From Bacillus sp. ISL-7 (GTDB taxonomy: Bacteria > Bacillota > Bacilli > Bacillales_B > DSM-18226), in NCBI RefSeq assembly GCF_018613065.1, contig NZ_JAGGQW010000031.1, positions 186,001 to 250,000 of the forward strand: a stretch of DNA of 64,000 nt, in the 5' to 3' direction. The position numbers and the translations under genes are program-made. How positions within the stretch are numbered: the stretch's first letter is position 1; every line of letters begins with the position of its first letter. Shown here one piece after another: positions 9,687-18,471 of this stretch. A model generated the notes under the pieces. That model did no database searches. It saw only the letters and a list, made by a program, of their open reading frames with translations, and was not told where the DNA came from.

Positions 9687-10341
9687 TAAAGCTCCTCCGT
9701 TTCTCCTGCTTATAATTTCTATCTATTTCACCATTATGGTCAGTTTCCCTGCCCTTATTCATTCTGCCTTCAATTCTTTTACCAACATACCAAAGAATGA
9801 AAATAACAAGCAAAACTACAACAGTCCGAAGAGGCTTCGTCAGTAATGACTGAATATCATAGCCAACAAAACTAATCGTGAAAATCATCACCATTTTCCC
9901 AATACACACGGACAGCATGTATTGGGAAAATCGAATTTTGGAAAGACCAGCGACAATGTTAACAACTGCCGAGGGTGTAAATGGAAAACAAAGCAGTAGA
10001 AAGAGTGGGCCAAACCCATGACGATCTACCCAGTCCATTAGCTTACGGACTTGAGGGTGCTTAGGTAAAAAGGATAATAACCTTTTTTGCCCATACCTTC
10101 TAATAAGCGAAAATACGAGCATTGCCCCGATACAGGCTCCAAGCCATGAATACAAAAATCCTAACCAAAGTCCAAAGGCACTGGCATTAGCCATTACAAA
10201 TAAAAACAATGGGAGAAATGGCAAGAATGCTTCAATGACAATAAGCAATATGCCTGGTATGGGTCCAAGGGCTCGGTATTCTTGAATAAGACTCATAATA
10301 TGTTCAAGTGTAAACCATGCTTTTAATGATTCAATATCCAT
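9676..10341 (-). CDS. yhjE: TVP38/TMEM64 family membrane protein (YhjE-like)
   Basis: A 221-residue membrane protein with about five hydrophobic segments and the core FPFTPSAVVNIVAGLS, typical of the VTT/DedA-related TVP38 family; the biochemical role in Bacillus is not settled. ATG 10341 is chosen because GAGGAG lies seven bases before it; a start five codons upstream would put the ribosome site inside the gene. The C-terminal tail is long, charged and hydrophilic. Confidence 0.85.
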   Translation of the reverse strand: MDIESLKAWFTLEHIMSLIQEYRALGPIPGILLIVIEAFLPFLPLFLFVMANASAFGLWLGFLYSWLGACIGAMLVFSLIRRYGQKRLLSFLPKHPQVRKLMDWVDRHGFGPLFLLLCFPFTPSAVVNIVAGLSKIRFSQYMLSVCIGKMVMIFTISFVGYDIQSLLTKPLRTVVVLLVIFILWYVGKRIEGRMNKGRETDHNGEIDRNYKQEKRRSFNED

Positions 10342-10380
10342 CCGGTTTCTCCTCATTTTTACTAATAGCTGTGCCTATGA

Positions 10381-11316
10381 TTACTTTGTAATAAATTGAT
10401 GGAGTGCCTCTTTATTTTTTTCGACATCGATCTCTAATACGGCTCCCTCCCCTGAAATTCGAGCATCGGAATAGCTATTTTCAACAGGAATCCGTAACGT
10501 ATCGATATTTCCTCGATCATTCGAAAAGAAATCTTTAGCCATAAATGTTATGTCGGAAGTGCTCATATTTGTATTCACATAAGGCGTGACAACTCCAATT
10601 AGCTTCGGGAGTTTTGGAATCGTTTGGAGGCCCATCAATTGGTCCCCAATGGCCTTAACCGCTTTTTGTTGACGTTCTACCCTTCCAAAATCCCCAATCG
10701 CATCATGACGGTAGCGGACATACCCGAGCATTTCTGCTCCATTTAATTTTTGCAGACCTGGTTCTAAAGTGACATCAATATTTTTTGACATTTTCTTTTC
10801 CACATCTATCTCTACACCATTGGGGAATGCTTCATCAATTAGTTGCACAAATCCTTGAAAGTCCACAATGACATAGTATTGGAGGTCAATATCAAAATTT
10901 TGCTTAATCGTTTGTCTCATTAATTCCGGACCACCGCGTGCGAATGCGGAGTTAACTTTATGCTGTCCATGCCCCGGAATCTCAAGGTAACTGTCCCTCA
11001 TAATAGAAGTTAGTTTAAATGTTCCTTTGTCTTCATTATAATGAACAATCATGATTGTATCTGCCCGAGATTTTTCCTTTCCTCTAGCATCACTACCAAG
11101 CACGAGGATATTTGTCCCCCCATACTGATCCTTTTTTCCTTCGAAAGCATAGACAACATTTGATGCTTTGTTATTCATTTTTTTTAATGATTGGTTAACG
11201 CCCTGCTTGTATTGATAATAAGCATAACCTGCCCCTGCACCTATTAGCAGTAAGAAGACAAGTAAAACGGATGGCCATCTTCTCTTTTTCTTGGTTTGAT
11301 ATTTATCAGATCTCAT
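10381..11316 (-). CDS. LytR-CpsA-Psr (LCP) family cell-wall glycopolymer ligase
   Basis: A 311-residue protein with a basic cytoplasmic head, one membrane anchor (about residues 15-34) and an extracellular LCP domain: VLGSDARG, SIMRDSYLEIPG, KVNSAFARGG and VRYRHDAIGDFGR, which hold the conserved Asp and Arg that bind polyprenyl pyrophosphate. LCP enzymes attach teichoic acid or similar polymers to peptidoglycan. Which TagT/U/V paralogue it matches cannot be decided from sequence alone. Confidence 0.9.
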   Translation of the reverse strand: MRSDKYQTKKKRRWPSVLLVFLLLIGAGAGYAYYQYKQGVNQSLKKMNNKASNVVYAFEGKKDQYGGTNILVLGSDARGKEKSRADTIMIVHYNEDKGTFKLTSIMRDSYLEIPGHGQHKVNSAFARGGPELMRQTIKQNFDIDLQYYVIVDFQGFVQLIDEAFPNGVEIDVEKKMSKNIDVTLEPGLQKLNGAEMLGYVRYRHDAIGDFGRVERQQKAVKAIGDQLMGLQTIPKLPKLIGVVTPYVNTNMSTSDITFMAKDFFSNDRGNIDTLRIPVENSYSDARISGEGAVLEIDVEKNKEALHQFITK

Positions 11317-11456
11317 TGTTTATCACCTATTCATCCAGGTTTTTTATTCTCCTGTTTTTTTTTTCAGGGTTTCTTCATTTAATTCATTTTCCCCTATCAG
11401 ATATCCTTCTATTAATAAAAACTTTCTCATATATCAACTAAACATTTCAATAAATA

Positions 11457-11480
11457 AAACTCGCCCAATGACGAGTTTTT
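11457..11480. terminator. Hairpin with T runs on both sides
   Basis: AAACTCG..CGAGTTT stem with T runs in both directions, placed between the divergent LCP and yhjD genes. A terminator between divergent genes is odd; it may end a short unseen transcript. Confidence 0.45.
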
Positions 11481-11497
11481 GTAAATGGAAAGTCCTA

Positions 11498-11545
11498 TTG
11501 CTTTTGACGGTTCTTTTTTGTAAAATAAAGAAGAACGTTTGTTCG
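11498..11545 (+). promoter_or_regulatory. SigA-type promoter with overlapping LexA-like box
   Basis: TTGCTT (11498-11503), 17 bases, then TAAAAT (11521-11526). Directly after it at 11532-11545 is AGAACGTTTGTTCG, one base off the Bacillus LexA (DinR) box CGAAC-N4-GTTCG. A repressor bound there would cover the transcription start of yhjD, suggesting SOS control. Confidence 0.55.
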
Positions 11546-11573
11546 ACTGATATGGAAAGGTGTGACTGAAAAA

Positions 11574-11939
11574 ATGACCAGAATCCCCGAAGATGATCGA
11601 GACATAATGGAAAAGGCTATGTATTTACCAATGGTTCTAATTATCTTAAACAGGGATTTAACTGTAGTTGCAAATAGCCCGTTTAAATTAAAACAACCAT
11701 ATTTGGATTTGATTGAGGAAACGATGAAGGAGATCCAAAGGGAACTTGCTGAGGTAAAACTATATATGAAAAAGAATAAACTTCAGGTGATTGAAACAAA
11801 ACGGGACGATGCTTTTACGTTATACAGGTTTATTTATAAAGGCTATGAAGAAAATCATAATTACTTTAATCCAAGAATCCGCAACAAAGTCCAAGAATTA
11901 ATGGAGGCCTATTTATTAAAAAAACATCTGTCCCGTTAA
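11574..11939 (+). CDS. yhjD: YhjD-like conserved protein
   Basis: A 121-residue protein starting MTRIPEDDRDIMEKAMYLPM, soluble, helix rich, with no motif of known activity. It looks like B. subtilis YhjD by sequence memory and by position beside yhjE and comK. An upstream in-frame GTG at 11562 overlaps the ribosome site, so ATG 11574 is preferred. Preceded by a clear promoter with a LexA-like box, so it may be DNA-damage induced. Confidence 0.7.
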   Translation: MTRIPEDDRDIMEKAMYLPMVLIILNRDLTVVANSPFKLKQPYLDLIEETMKEIQRELAEVKLYMKKNKLQVIETKRDDAFTLYRFIYKGYEENHNYFNPRIRNKVQELMEAYLLKKHLSR

Positions 11940-11960
11940 TAGTTAAGAAAATTCAACCCT

Positions 11961-12536
11961 TTATTTCGGGTCTTTAGAATGGGATTCAGCATCATATTCA
12001 CGGGATCTTTCCAAGGCATTTAACGACTGGGGCCCGTTTGGCTGATAAAATAACTTTCTCCCATTACTTTCTATTCTTTGCAAAAGTTTTGTTTTTAGTA
12101 ATGAGGTTCTTAACATTTGCCCTTCAATTGTACCAATTGGAACTGGAAAAACGTGAGATTCCTTATTGCGGAAAATAATCATCGTTTTCTTAGAGGATAC
12201 GCGACGATAACACTCCACATGCTCAAGTGAAATCCATATACACTCAGGAGTTAGCGGCGATACGGTAGGAAAAAAATAGATGTGGTTAGTTGGTTCAATA
12301 ACAATTGGGATTTTTCGAGAATAGCCAATAAGTTGCCTTGTTCCCTTTTTCCTGCTTTCGTAATCAACACCAAAATAAACGCAGCCTTTTTTGATGATAT
12401 CCAATGGCTTAAAGGGTGACAAGAATTCATCTTCTAATTCTACAGCACGTGAATAAATTTTCCCTCCATATGTCACCGGTTCTACAAACATCGTCCACGT
12501 ATTTATCTCATATTCTTCGATCCCCGGATGCTTCAA
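11961..12536 (-). CDS. comK: Competence transcription factor ComK
   Basis: A 191-residue protein that lines up with ComK along its length: KPLDIIKKGCVYFG, then VIEPTNHIYFFPTVSPLTP and CIWISLEHV. Late motifs such as RTSLLKTKLLQRI also match. ComK switches on DNA-uptake genes by binding AT boxes. TTG 12536 is taken as the start because AAGGAG lies nine bases before it; the TTG three codons earlier abuts the ribosome site. The C-terminal tail is divergent. The intergenic region upstream is AT rich, but I see no clear pair of K-boxes. Confidence 0.88.
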   Translation of the reverse strand: MKHPGIEEYEINTWTMFVEPVTYGGKIYSRAVELEDEFLSPFKPLDIIKKGCVYFGVDYESRKKGTRQLIGYSRKIPIVIEPTNHIYFFPTVSPLTPECIWISLEHVECYRRVSSKKTMIIFRNKESHVFPVPIGTIEGQMLRTSLLKTKLLQRIESNGRKLFYQPNGPQSLNALERSREYDAESHSKDPK

Positions 12537-12729
12537 CCCATTCAACTCCTTTTCCTATTATCCACCATATCTTACCACTACTGGTTTTTAATTCCCTCAC
12601 TTTTCTGAATTGTTCCTAATTTATTCACAAAATTCATGTCAAAGAAATATTTATCAGAAAATTATAAAAACTAATGATATTCTTCAAAAAAAAACCATAT
12701 AATTTTAAAAAGCAACAGAGGTGATTTTC

Positions 12730-12966
12730 ATGAATGAAAAATCATACACGGAATTAATGAAACTAGGAGCCATGAAGCGAAATCGTCTGAAAGAGAACTT
12801 CGTCCAAGATTTATACATCGAAATACTTTTGTCCGAAATTCAGCTAAAAGTAGAAAAAGAAAAATTATTACAGAAAATTGATGTGGCCATTGATTGTCAA
12901 GACAAAAAGTCATTCCTCCTTCTATCCGGACAGCTCAATGAAATTAACAAACGATTTGGAACGTAG
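12730..12966 (+). CDS. yhzC: IDEAL domain protein (YhzC-like)
   Basis: A 78-residue protein whose middle reads LYIEILLSEIQLKVEKEKLL followed by QKIDVAIDCQDKKSFLLL, the short IDEAL domain. Start ATG 12730 follows GAGGTGATTTTC. It is divergent from comK, as yhzC is in B. subtilis. The domain's molecular role is unknown. A terminator follows. Confidence 0.8.
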   Translation: MNEKSYTELMKLGAMKRNRLKENFVQDLYIEILLSEIQLKVEKEKLLQKIDVAIDCQDKKSFLLLSGQLNEINKRFGT

Positions 12967-12975
12967 AAATTTGTT

Positions 12976-13005
12976 AAAGCCGTCATAGATTGACGGCTTT
13001 TTTAT
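12976..13005 (+). terminator. Terminator after yhzC
   Basis: AAAGCCGTCA / TGACGGCTTT stem (10 bp, 5-base loop) with a following T run. Confidence 0.9.
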
Positions 13006-13013
13006 TGTATAAA

Positions 13014-13052
13014 TAAAAAATGCGAATTTATCCACAATAGGATAAACCCGCA
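13014..13052 (-). terminator. Terminator for the small gene at 13125-13379
   Basis: TGCG..TTTATCC / GGATAAA..CGCA stem; on the - strand it is followed by TTTTTT. Confidence 0.75.
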
Positions 13053-13124
13053 CTTTTCAATCATCTCTAGTAGCTGTGAAACTAAACAACGAAGGAAATC
13101 ACAACTATTATCAGAGGACAGTAA

Positions 13125-13379
13125 TTAAGAACGAACGAAGATTGAAACCCCAAAGTCTCCAAATCTTTCTTGGAACACTCTGTCAAAGCCATTTGCTACA
13201 AGGCACTCACGAGCACGTGATAATCTGCGGCCCGGTACTAAGCGTCTTTGGCAAGGATTTGCAGTTCCAACAACTTCAGCTTCGACAATTCTGCGAGTTG
13301 TAATGCCATTGTTAGTAACTACTTCCCAAAGGATTGCTACAACATCTGGTGGACGAGTATTAGTCATTTCGCTTATCAT
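13125..13379 (-). CDS. Conserved small protein of unknown function
   Basis: An 84-residue basic protein (MISEMTNTRPPDVVAILWEV..) rich in Arg and Val, without signal peptide or membrane segment. ATG 13379 follows AGGGGGTG. It has its own terminator, so it is a single-gene unit. I do not recognise the family. The two Cys (NPCQRR and RECLV) and compact size would suit a small beta-rich or spore protein, but that is a guess. Confidence 0.6.
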   Translation of the reverse strand: MISEMTNTRPPDVVAILWEVVTNNGITTRRIVEAEVVGTANPCQRRLVPGRRLSRARECLVANGFDRVFQERFGDFGVSIFVRS

Positions 13380-13486
13380 AATCACCCCCTTATCTTACGT
13401 CTTATATATTAAATGTAAGAGACCGAAGGCTTGTCTGATGAAATAACATATTTTTGTAAAAAAAGTTTTGAAAATTTCTTACACAC

Positions 13487-13525
13487 AAAAAAAAGACTGT
13501 AGACATATCAAAATGTCTCAGCCTT
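13487..13525 (-). terminator. Terminator after the M48 peptidase gene
   Basis: On the - strand AAGGCTGAGACAT / ATGTCTACAGTCTT stem followed by eight T. Confidence 0.8.
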
Positions 13526-13539
13526 CTCATGGATTGTAT

Positions 13540-14811
13540 TTATTTGTTCCTATGTTTAACTTCATAATCTTCAAGCATCGAAATTCTATCAAGCATTGAA
13601 GGATGGGTATAGCGGAAAATTTTCACCAATAGCGGTGGATTTACTTGACTTAATCCAGAGCGGGTTAATTCCTGAAAAGAAGTAATCGCTGCTTCTGGAT
13701 TTTTGGTCATCTCAATGGCATATTTGTCAGCGCGAGTTTCCTGATAACGAGAAGTAAAATTCGTCAGTGGACTTGCAGCAAATAGGAGCATCGAAAGAAT
13801 CATAAAAAATAATGGGAGTGATCGGATATCTCTAACGTCTGAGATATTTAACTCCTTGCCCCAGCGTCTTGTTGCCCAATTCATAATCCGATAGGTCAAA
13901 TACAATCCGAGCAGCGAAATTAGCAAATAGCCTGCAATTCCAAAGTAAATATGTTTCTCGACATAATGGCACATTTCATGAGCCATGATAAATAAAATTT
14001 GATCATCTGTTAATTTATTTAAGGTAGTATCCCACAGGACAATCCGAGCATTAGAGCCAATTCCTGTAACATAGGCATTTAAAGCATTCGTTTCCTCTGA
14101 CTTATTCACTTCAAAAACATGTTGTGCTGGAATATCAGCCTTATCGGCCAAAGCCAGTATCTTCGTTTCCAATTCCTTATTTGTTAATGGATAAAAGTCA
14201 TTGTATAACGGGTCAATAACAACTGGCTGGAGAAACATCATAAATAATGTAAATGGAATCGATAAAAGCCATCCATATAGCCACCACCGCTTTTGACTTT
14301 TCTTCATGAGCCAGTATAATACGGGGACAATGATCAACCATGTCCCATAATTAAGCCAAAAGTCAATCAACTCATCCTTCATCCAGGAAGCAAAGGTTTG
14401 AGTTGAAATATTATACGTTTTTGATAATGAAAAACTAATATAACTTAGAGGAAATGTCGCCAAATAAGCGAATACCGATAACCAAATAAGATAAATGGCT
14501 GTTTGAAGCAGCTTATACTTTGATGAGTTTTCCGCCCAGCGCTTGAATGTCTTGGAAAAACCAAATAATAAAATTAAGAAATATAAAAGCCATTCAAACG
14601 GAGTAGATAGGAAAAATAATAAATTCCTTATTTTTGAATACTCCTCGCTCAGCATAAGTTCCCTGCCATTTAAAAAGGTCGCCGGGTCCGCCTTTGATCC
14701 TTCGTATTCAAATGGCAGGTTTGTAGCGGCAAAATGGAATAAATACCAATAAAAAAATAATCCATATAGAATGTAGCCCATAACCGCATAGACACCCATT
14801 TTTCTAGCCAT
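13540..14811 (-). CDS. yhfN: M48 family membrane metalloprotease (YhfN-like)
   Basis: A 423-residue protein with several membrane segments in the first 180 residues, two more after the active site, and the zinc motif HEMCH in IMAHEMCHYVEKH near residue 280. A downstream ETRADKYAIE supplies the third zinc ligand. This is the Ste24/CAAX-protease layout and fits B. subtilis YhfN at this locus. Starts at ATG after AGGAGGGACAAATC. Confidence 0.88.
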   Translation of the reverse strand: MARKMGVYAVMGYILYGLFFYWYLFHFAATNLPFEYEGSKADPATFLNGRELMLSEEYSKIRNLLFFLSTPFEWLLYFLILLFGFSKTFKRWAENSSKYKLLQTAIYLIWLSVFAYLATFPLSYISFSLSKTYNISTQTFASWMKDELIDFWLNYGTWLIIVPVLYWLMKKSQKRWWLYGWLLSIPFTLFMMFLQPVVIDPLYNDFYPLTNKELETKILALADKADIPAQHVFEVNKSEETNALNAYVTGIGSNARIVLWDTTLNKLTDDQILFIMAHEMCHYVEKHIYFGIAGYLLISLLGLYLTYRIMNWATRRWGKELNISDVRDIRSLPLFFMILSMLLFAASPLTNFTSRYQETRADKYAIEMTKNPEAAITSFQELTRSGLSQVNPPLLVKIFRYTHPSMLDRISMLEDYEVKHRNK

Positions 14812-14908
14812 GATTTGTCCCTCCTTTGTGTACAGACTCTCTATACTTAGTTTAGTTAAAAAAGGACAAATTAGAACTGTAAAAGTGACCTGCCCAACTA
14901 TTTAAGAA

Positions 14909-16471
14909 TTAGTTACTGACAGTTTTGGCTACTTGTTCCTTTAGTGCCCTCCTTAATATTTTCCCAGTTGTATTCTTTGGAAGTTCTTCGATAAATTCAA
15001 TCGAAGATGGAAGTTTATATTTGGCCAAGTGTTCCCTGCAATAATCGAGTAATTGTTCTGCCGTTAGCCCTGGATTCTTACTTACAACATAGGCTTTAAC
15101 AGCCTCACCAAGATTTGGGTCTGGAACACCGAGGACAGCCACCTCTACAACATCCAAATGGTTATAAATAACCTCCTCCACTTCTCGTGGGTAGACATTA
15201 TAACCGCCAACAAGGATTAGATCCTTTTTTCGATCGACAATGTAAAAATACCCATCTTCATCCATTCTAGCGAGGTCACCGGTATGAAGCCACCCATTCC
15301 GAATGGCCGCCGCCGTCTCTTCTGCCATTTTATAATACCCCTTCATTACATTGGGACCACGAACAATAAGTTCACCCACCTCACCAACGGGTACTTCTTC
15401 ACCAAGCTCATTTAGAATTTTATTTTCGACACGCAGGATAGATGTTCCAATGGAACCAGGCTTGCGCGGGCGGTCTAGCGGATTAAAGCAAGTAACAGGT
15501 GAAGCCTCCGATAATCCATAACCTTCAGATACTACAACATTAAACTTTTGTTCAAAATTCTTTAAAAGGGCAACAGGCAATGAAGCTCCTCCTGAAATAC
15601 ATAAGCGTAAGGATTTTAGGTCTTCAGGATTACCATCAGGAAATTGGAAGAGGAAATTAAACATGGTCGGGACACCAGCAAAAACAGTCGCCTGATTATT
15701 CTTGATAAGTTCAAAAATTTCTTTTGGACTAAATTTGGGTGCAATTAATAGTGTCGCCCCACTTAATAATGGTGCATTTAAAGCGACTGTCAAGCAGAAA
15801 ACATGGAACATCGGCAGAACCGTTACTATTCTATCATCAGGATTCATTTTCAAATATTCGCTGACATCTTTAGCATTACTATACAAATTATTATGGGTTA
15901 ACATAGCACCTTTTGGTTTGCCAGTTGTACCCGAGGTATAAAGAATAATGGCTGTATCATCGTCTTCGAGATTTGGTCCCTTAAAGTTTAATTCTCCAGA
16001 AGCCACGATCGCTGTAAACGATTTCATTTTTGAAGAGCCTGAGAGGTTTTCAATTTTCGACTCTATTCTGCTATTTGGGGTCGTTTCACAAAAAATATAA
16101 TTCTTAATTTTAGGCAGGAAAGTATGCACTTTTTCGACTAACGGGATAGCTAGGTCAAGCGCGATCACTACTTTGACATCGCCATTATTTAATATGTAAC
16201 TAATCTCATCTGCAGTATAAATGGGATTCACGGGAATAACAGTTACCCCTAACCGTAAAGCTCCATATAAGCTGATCACAAAGTGAGGTGAGTTACCCAA
16301 CAATAATGCGATATGATCCCCCTTTTTCACCCCTAATTTTTCAAGACCCGATGCAAATTTCGTAATGGCCCCATTCAATTCAGCATAAGTACATGCTTGG
16401 TCCATAAAATAATAGGCCGGTTTAGTCGAAAAGTTCTTCGCAGATTCTTCAAACTGTGATAAAAGATTCAT
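14909..16471 (-). CDS. lcfB: Long-chain fatty-acid-CoA ligase
   Basis: A 520-residue adenylate-forming enzyme: ATP/AMP loop [32 protein letters not shown], then [19 protein letters not shown] and the catalytic Lys in [12 protein letters not shown]. It converts fatty acids to acyl-CoA for beta-oxidation or lipid use. A FadR-type palindrome lies just upstream, supporting long-chain substrates and the lcfB name. Confidence 0.9.
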   Translation of the reverse strand: MNLLSQFEESAKNFSTKPAYYFMDQACTYAELNGAITKFASGLEKLGVKKGDHIALLLGNSPHFVISLYGALRLGVTVIPVNPIYTADEISYILNNGDVKVVIALDLAIPLVEKVHTFLPKIKNYIFCETTPNSRIESKIENLSGSSKMKSFTAIVASGELNFKGPNLEDDDTAIILYTSGTTGKPKGAMLTHNNLYSNAKDVSEYLKMNPDDRIVTVLPMFHVFCLTVALNAPLLSGATLLIAPKFSPKEIFELIKNNQATVFAGVPTMFNFLFQFPDGNPEDLKSLRLCISGGASLPVALLKNFEQKFNVVVSEGYGLSEASPVTCFNPLDRPRKPGSIGTSILRVENKILNELGEEVPVGEVGELIVRGPNVMKGYYKMAEETAAAIRNGWLHTGDLARMDEDGYFYIVDRKKDLILVGGYNVYPREVEEVIYNHLDVVEVAVLGVPDPNLGEAVKAYVVSKNPGLTAEQLLDYCREHLAKYKLPSSIEFIEELPKNTTGKILRRALKEQVAKTVSN

Positions 16472-16487
16472 ATTTATCCCCCTAAGT

Positions 16488-16505
16488 TGAATGAGTGCTC
16501 ATTCA
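16488..16505. promoter_or_regulatory. FadR-type operator upstream of lcfB
   Basis: TGAATGAGTGCTCATTCA is an 18-bp near-perfect palindrome matching the Bacillus FadR consensus TGAATGA-N4-TCATTCA. It sits 17 bases before the lcfB start. FadR is released by long-chain acyl-CoA, giving substrate induction. Confidence 0.8.
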
Positions 16506-16584
16506 TAAAATTGTTACAATTTTCTAAATATATTATATTAAATGAAAGTAATCTATTCAAGTATAATACTAAATATTCACACAA

Positions 16585-16614
16585 AACGGAAAACACAGCG
16601 TAATAAACGCTGTG
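16585..16614 (-). terminator. Terminator after lplJ
   Basis: CACAGCGT / ACGCTGTG 8-bp stem with a T run on the - strand. Confidence 0.8.
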
Positions 16615-16622
16615 CCCTGGTC

Positions 16623-17612
16623 TTAGTATAGTAAGTTTAAAAACTCATCTTTCGTAACATTTCCAAAGTAATGGGTTGTATCAATATCTGCAAGCGCCTT
16701 GTCAATTTCATTTTTTCCATAGCGGGTGCCTGTTAACTTCTCCTCAATTTCACTTACCTCACCAACACCAAAAAAGTCACCGTAGATTTTACAATTTTCA
16801 ATGACACCTTTATTAACTTCAAGGCGGACATCAATGGAACCTACTGGGAAGCGGTGAGAGTGCTGTAGATTGAACTTAGGTGATTTCCCATAGTTCCATT
16901 CCCAGTTTCGATAGCGTTCTTTTGATAGCTGGTAAATCATTTCCCAATCCTCGTCCGTCAAAACATATTCTGGTATTTCATCTTGCCCTTCAAAAATATT
17001 CTTTAACAATAAAGACCGGAATTCATCAATTTCCACCTTTTCAGTAAGAAACTCAGATATATTGGCAACCCTGCTGCGGACTGATTTAATTCCTTTTGAT
17101 TCGATTTTATCTTTTTTTACTTTTAAAGCTGAAACCACATTTTCGATTTCTGAATTAAGCATCAATGTACCATGGCTAAACATTCTGCCCTTTGTTGAAA
17201 ATTGGGCATTACCAGAGATTTTTCGACCTCCAACCTCCAAGTCATTTCTGCCGCTTAATTCCGCATTTACTCCTAACTTTTTCAATGCTGCCACGACCGG
17301 CTCTGTGAATTTACGAAAGTTATGAAAACTTCCCCCGTCATCCTTGGTAATAAAACTAAAGTTTAAATTTCCAAGATCATGATAAACCGCTCCACCGCCT
17401 GAGAGCCTGCGGACCACTTTAATTCCATTACCTTCCACATACTCCGTATTAATTTCTTCAATTGTATTTTGATTCTTTCCAATTATGATAGAAGCTTCAT
17501 TTATGTAAAATAATAAATACGTTTCATTAATATCAAGATTCTTCAGTGCGTATTCTTCGATTGCCAAATTTATCTGCGGATCGGTGATCCCTTTATTATC
17601 GATGAATAACAT
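16623..17612 (-). CDS. lplJ: Lipoate-protein ligase A
   Basis: A 329-residue BPL/LplA-type ligase. It has RRLSGGGAVYHDLGNLNFSF (lipoyl-AMP binding), GRKISGNAQF with the reactive Lys, and HGTLML, plus the C-terminal accessory domain. It activates free lipoate and transfers it to carrier proteins such as GcvH and E2 subunits. It follows yhfI by 16 bases in the same operon, as in B. subtilis. Confidence 0.92.
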   Translation of the reverse strand: MLFIDNKGITDPQINLAIEEYALKNLDINETYLLFYINEASIIIGKNQNTIEEINTEYVEGNGIKVVRRLSGGGAVYHDLGNLNFSFITKDDGGSFHNFRKFTEPVVAALKKLGVNAELSGRNDLEVGGRKISGNAQFSTKGRMFSHGTLMLNSEIENVVSALKVKKDKIESKGIKSVRSRVANISEFLTEKVEIDEFRSLLLKNIFEGQDEIPEYVLTDEDWEMIYQLSKERYRNWEWNYGKSPKFNLQHSHRFPVGSIDVRLEVNKGVIENCKIYGDFFGVGEVSEIEEKLTGTRYGKNEIDKALADIDTTHYFGNVTKDEFLNLLY

Positions 17613-17628
17613 AGTTTACTTCCCCTTC

Positions 17629-18363
17629 TTATAGTGAAATAGATTGAAATTCTTCTGCAAGTATTATTATACCAGTAAATTCACCGGCAGCCTCGGTGAT
17701 TAAATCAGATATTGTGCCATAATGCGGCAAATGGGTAAGAATTAATTGCTTAACATCAGCTTTTTGCGCAAATTTTCCGGCGTCGATACTATTCATATGT
17801 CCTGCCGACTTACCGTTTTGATGCCCGTAAAAGTTGCACTCACACAATAATACATCCGCATTCCGACTAAACTCGATAAATTCATCCTTAAAGGAGCTGT
17901 CAGCAGTGTAGACGATTGCTTTTCCATCTGCCTCTATTCTCATTGCATAACAAGGGACTGGATGGTCTGTTTTTAGAAATGAAACTTGAAATGGACCAAC
18001 TGTGAGAATCTCACTAGGATTATAAGCTACTCCTTTTGTAATCTCTTTATAGGTTAATTTGCTAAATTCATATGGATCCATATCATGTCCATATAGAGGT
18101 AGGGTTGAGGTCTTCTTTCCTAAAAAGCCTTGGATTAATCTTGCATGCTGCAAAACACCAATATCTGCAATGTGATCTGGGTGATAATGCGAAAGTAAAA
18201 CAGCATCCAGTTCTTCGGGCTGGATAATATTTTGGAGCTTAGAAAGCACCCCGCTTCCACAATCGATTAATAGCCGAAATCCCTCATGATCAATTAAATA
18301 ACCCGAACTAGCCGCATTCTGTTTCGGATATCCACCCCAAAAACCAATAACCGTAAGTTTCAA
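17629..18363 (-). CDS. yhfI: Metallo-beta-lactamase fold hydrolase (YhfI)
   Basis: A 244-residue MBL-fold protein with the metal motif SHYHPDH, then VYTADSS, CECNFYG and LILTHLPHY. This is the RNase Z-like branch, but the substrate is unknown. TTG 18363 is preferred because GGAGGAG lies six bases before it and the protein then starts at the first beta strand (KLTVIGFWGGYP); an upstream start adds 24 unlikely residues. Confidence 0.82.
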   Translation of the reverse strand: MKLTVIGFWGGYPKQNAASSGYLIDHEGFRLLIDCGSGVLSKLQNIIQPEELDAVLLSHYHPDHIADIGVLQHARLIQGFLGKKTSTLPLYGHDMDPYEFSKLTYKEITKGVAYNPSEILTVGPFQVSFLKTDHPVPCYAMRIEADGKAIVYTADSSFKDEFIEFSRNADVLLCECNFYGHQNGKSAGHMNSIDAGKFAQKADVKQLILTHLPHYGTISDLITEAAGEFTGIIILAEEFQSISL

Positions 18364-18433
18364 ATTAAACTCCTCCAATTCAATGTTTATATTCCTAATA
18401 TACTCAAAAAATGATTTCTTTTCAGTATAGTAC

Positions 18434-18469
18434 AAAAAACCAGCCGCATTTTTTTAACGGCTGGTTTTT
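18434..18469. terminator. Terminator after yhgE
   Basis: AAAACCAGCCG / CGGCTGGTTTT stem with A and T runs on either side, good in both directions. Confidence 0.85.
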
Positions 18470-18471
18470 CA

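Noticed and set aside
12546..12720. K-boxes (ComK auto-regulation sites) upstream of comK
   Set aside because: The region is AT rich with AAAA and TTTT runs, but no pair with the required AAAA-N5-TTTT spacing was found.
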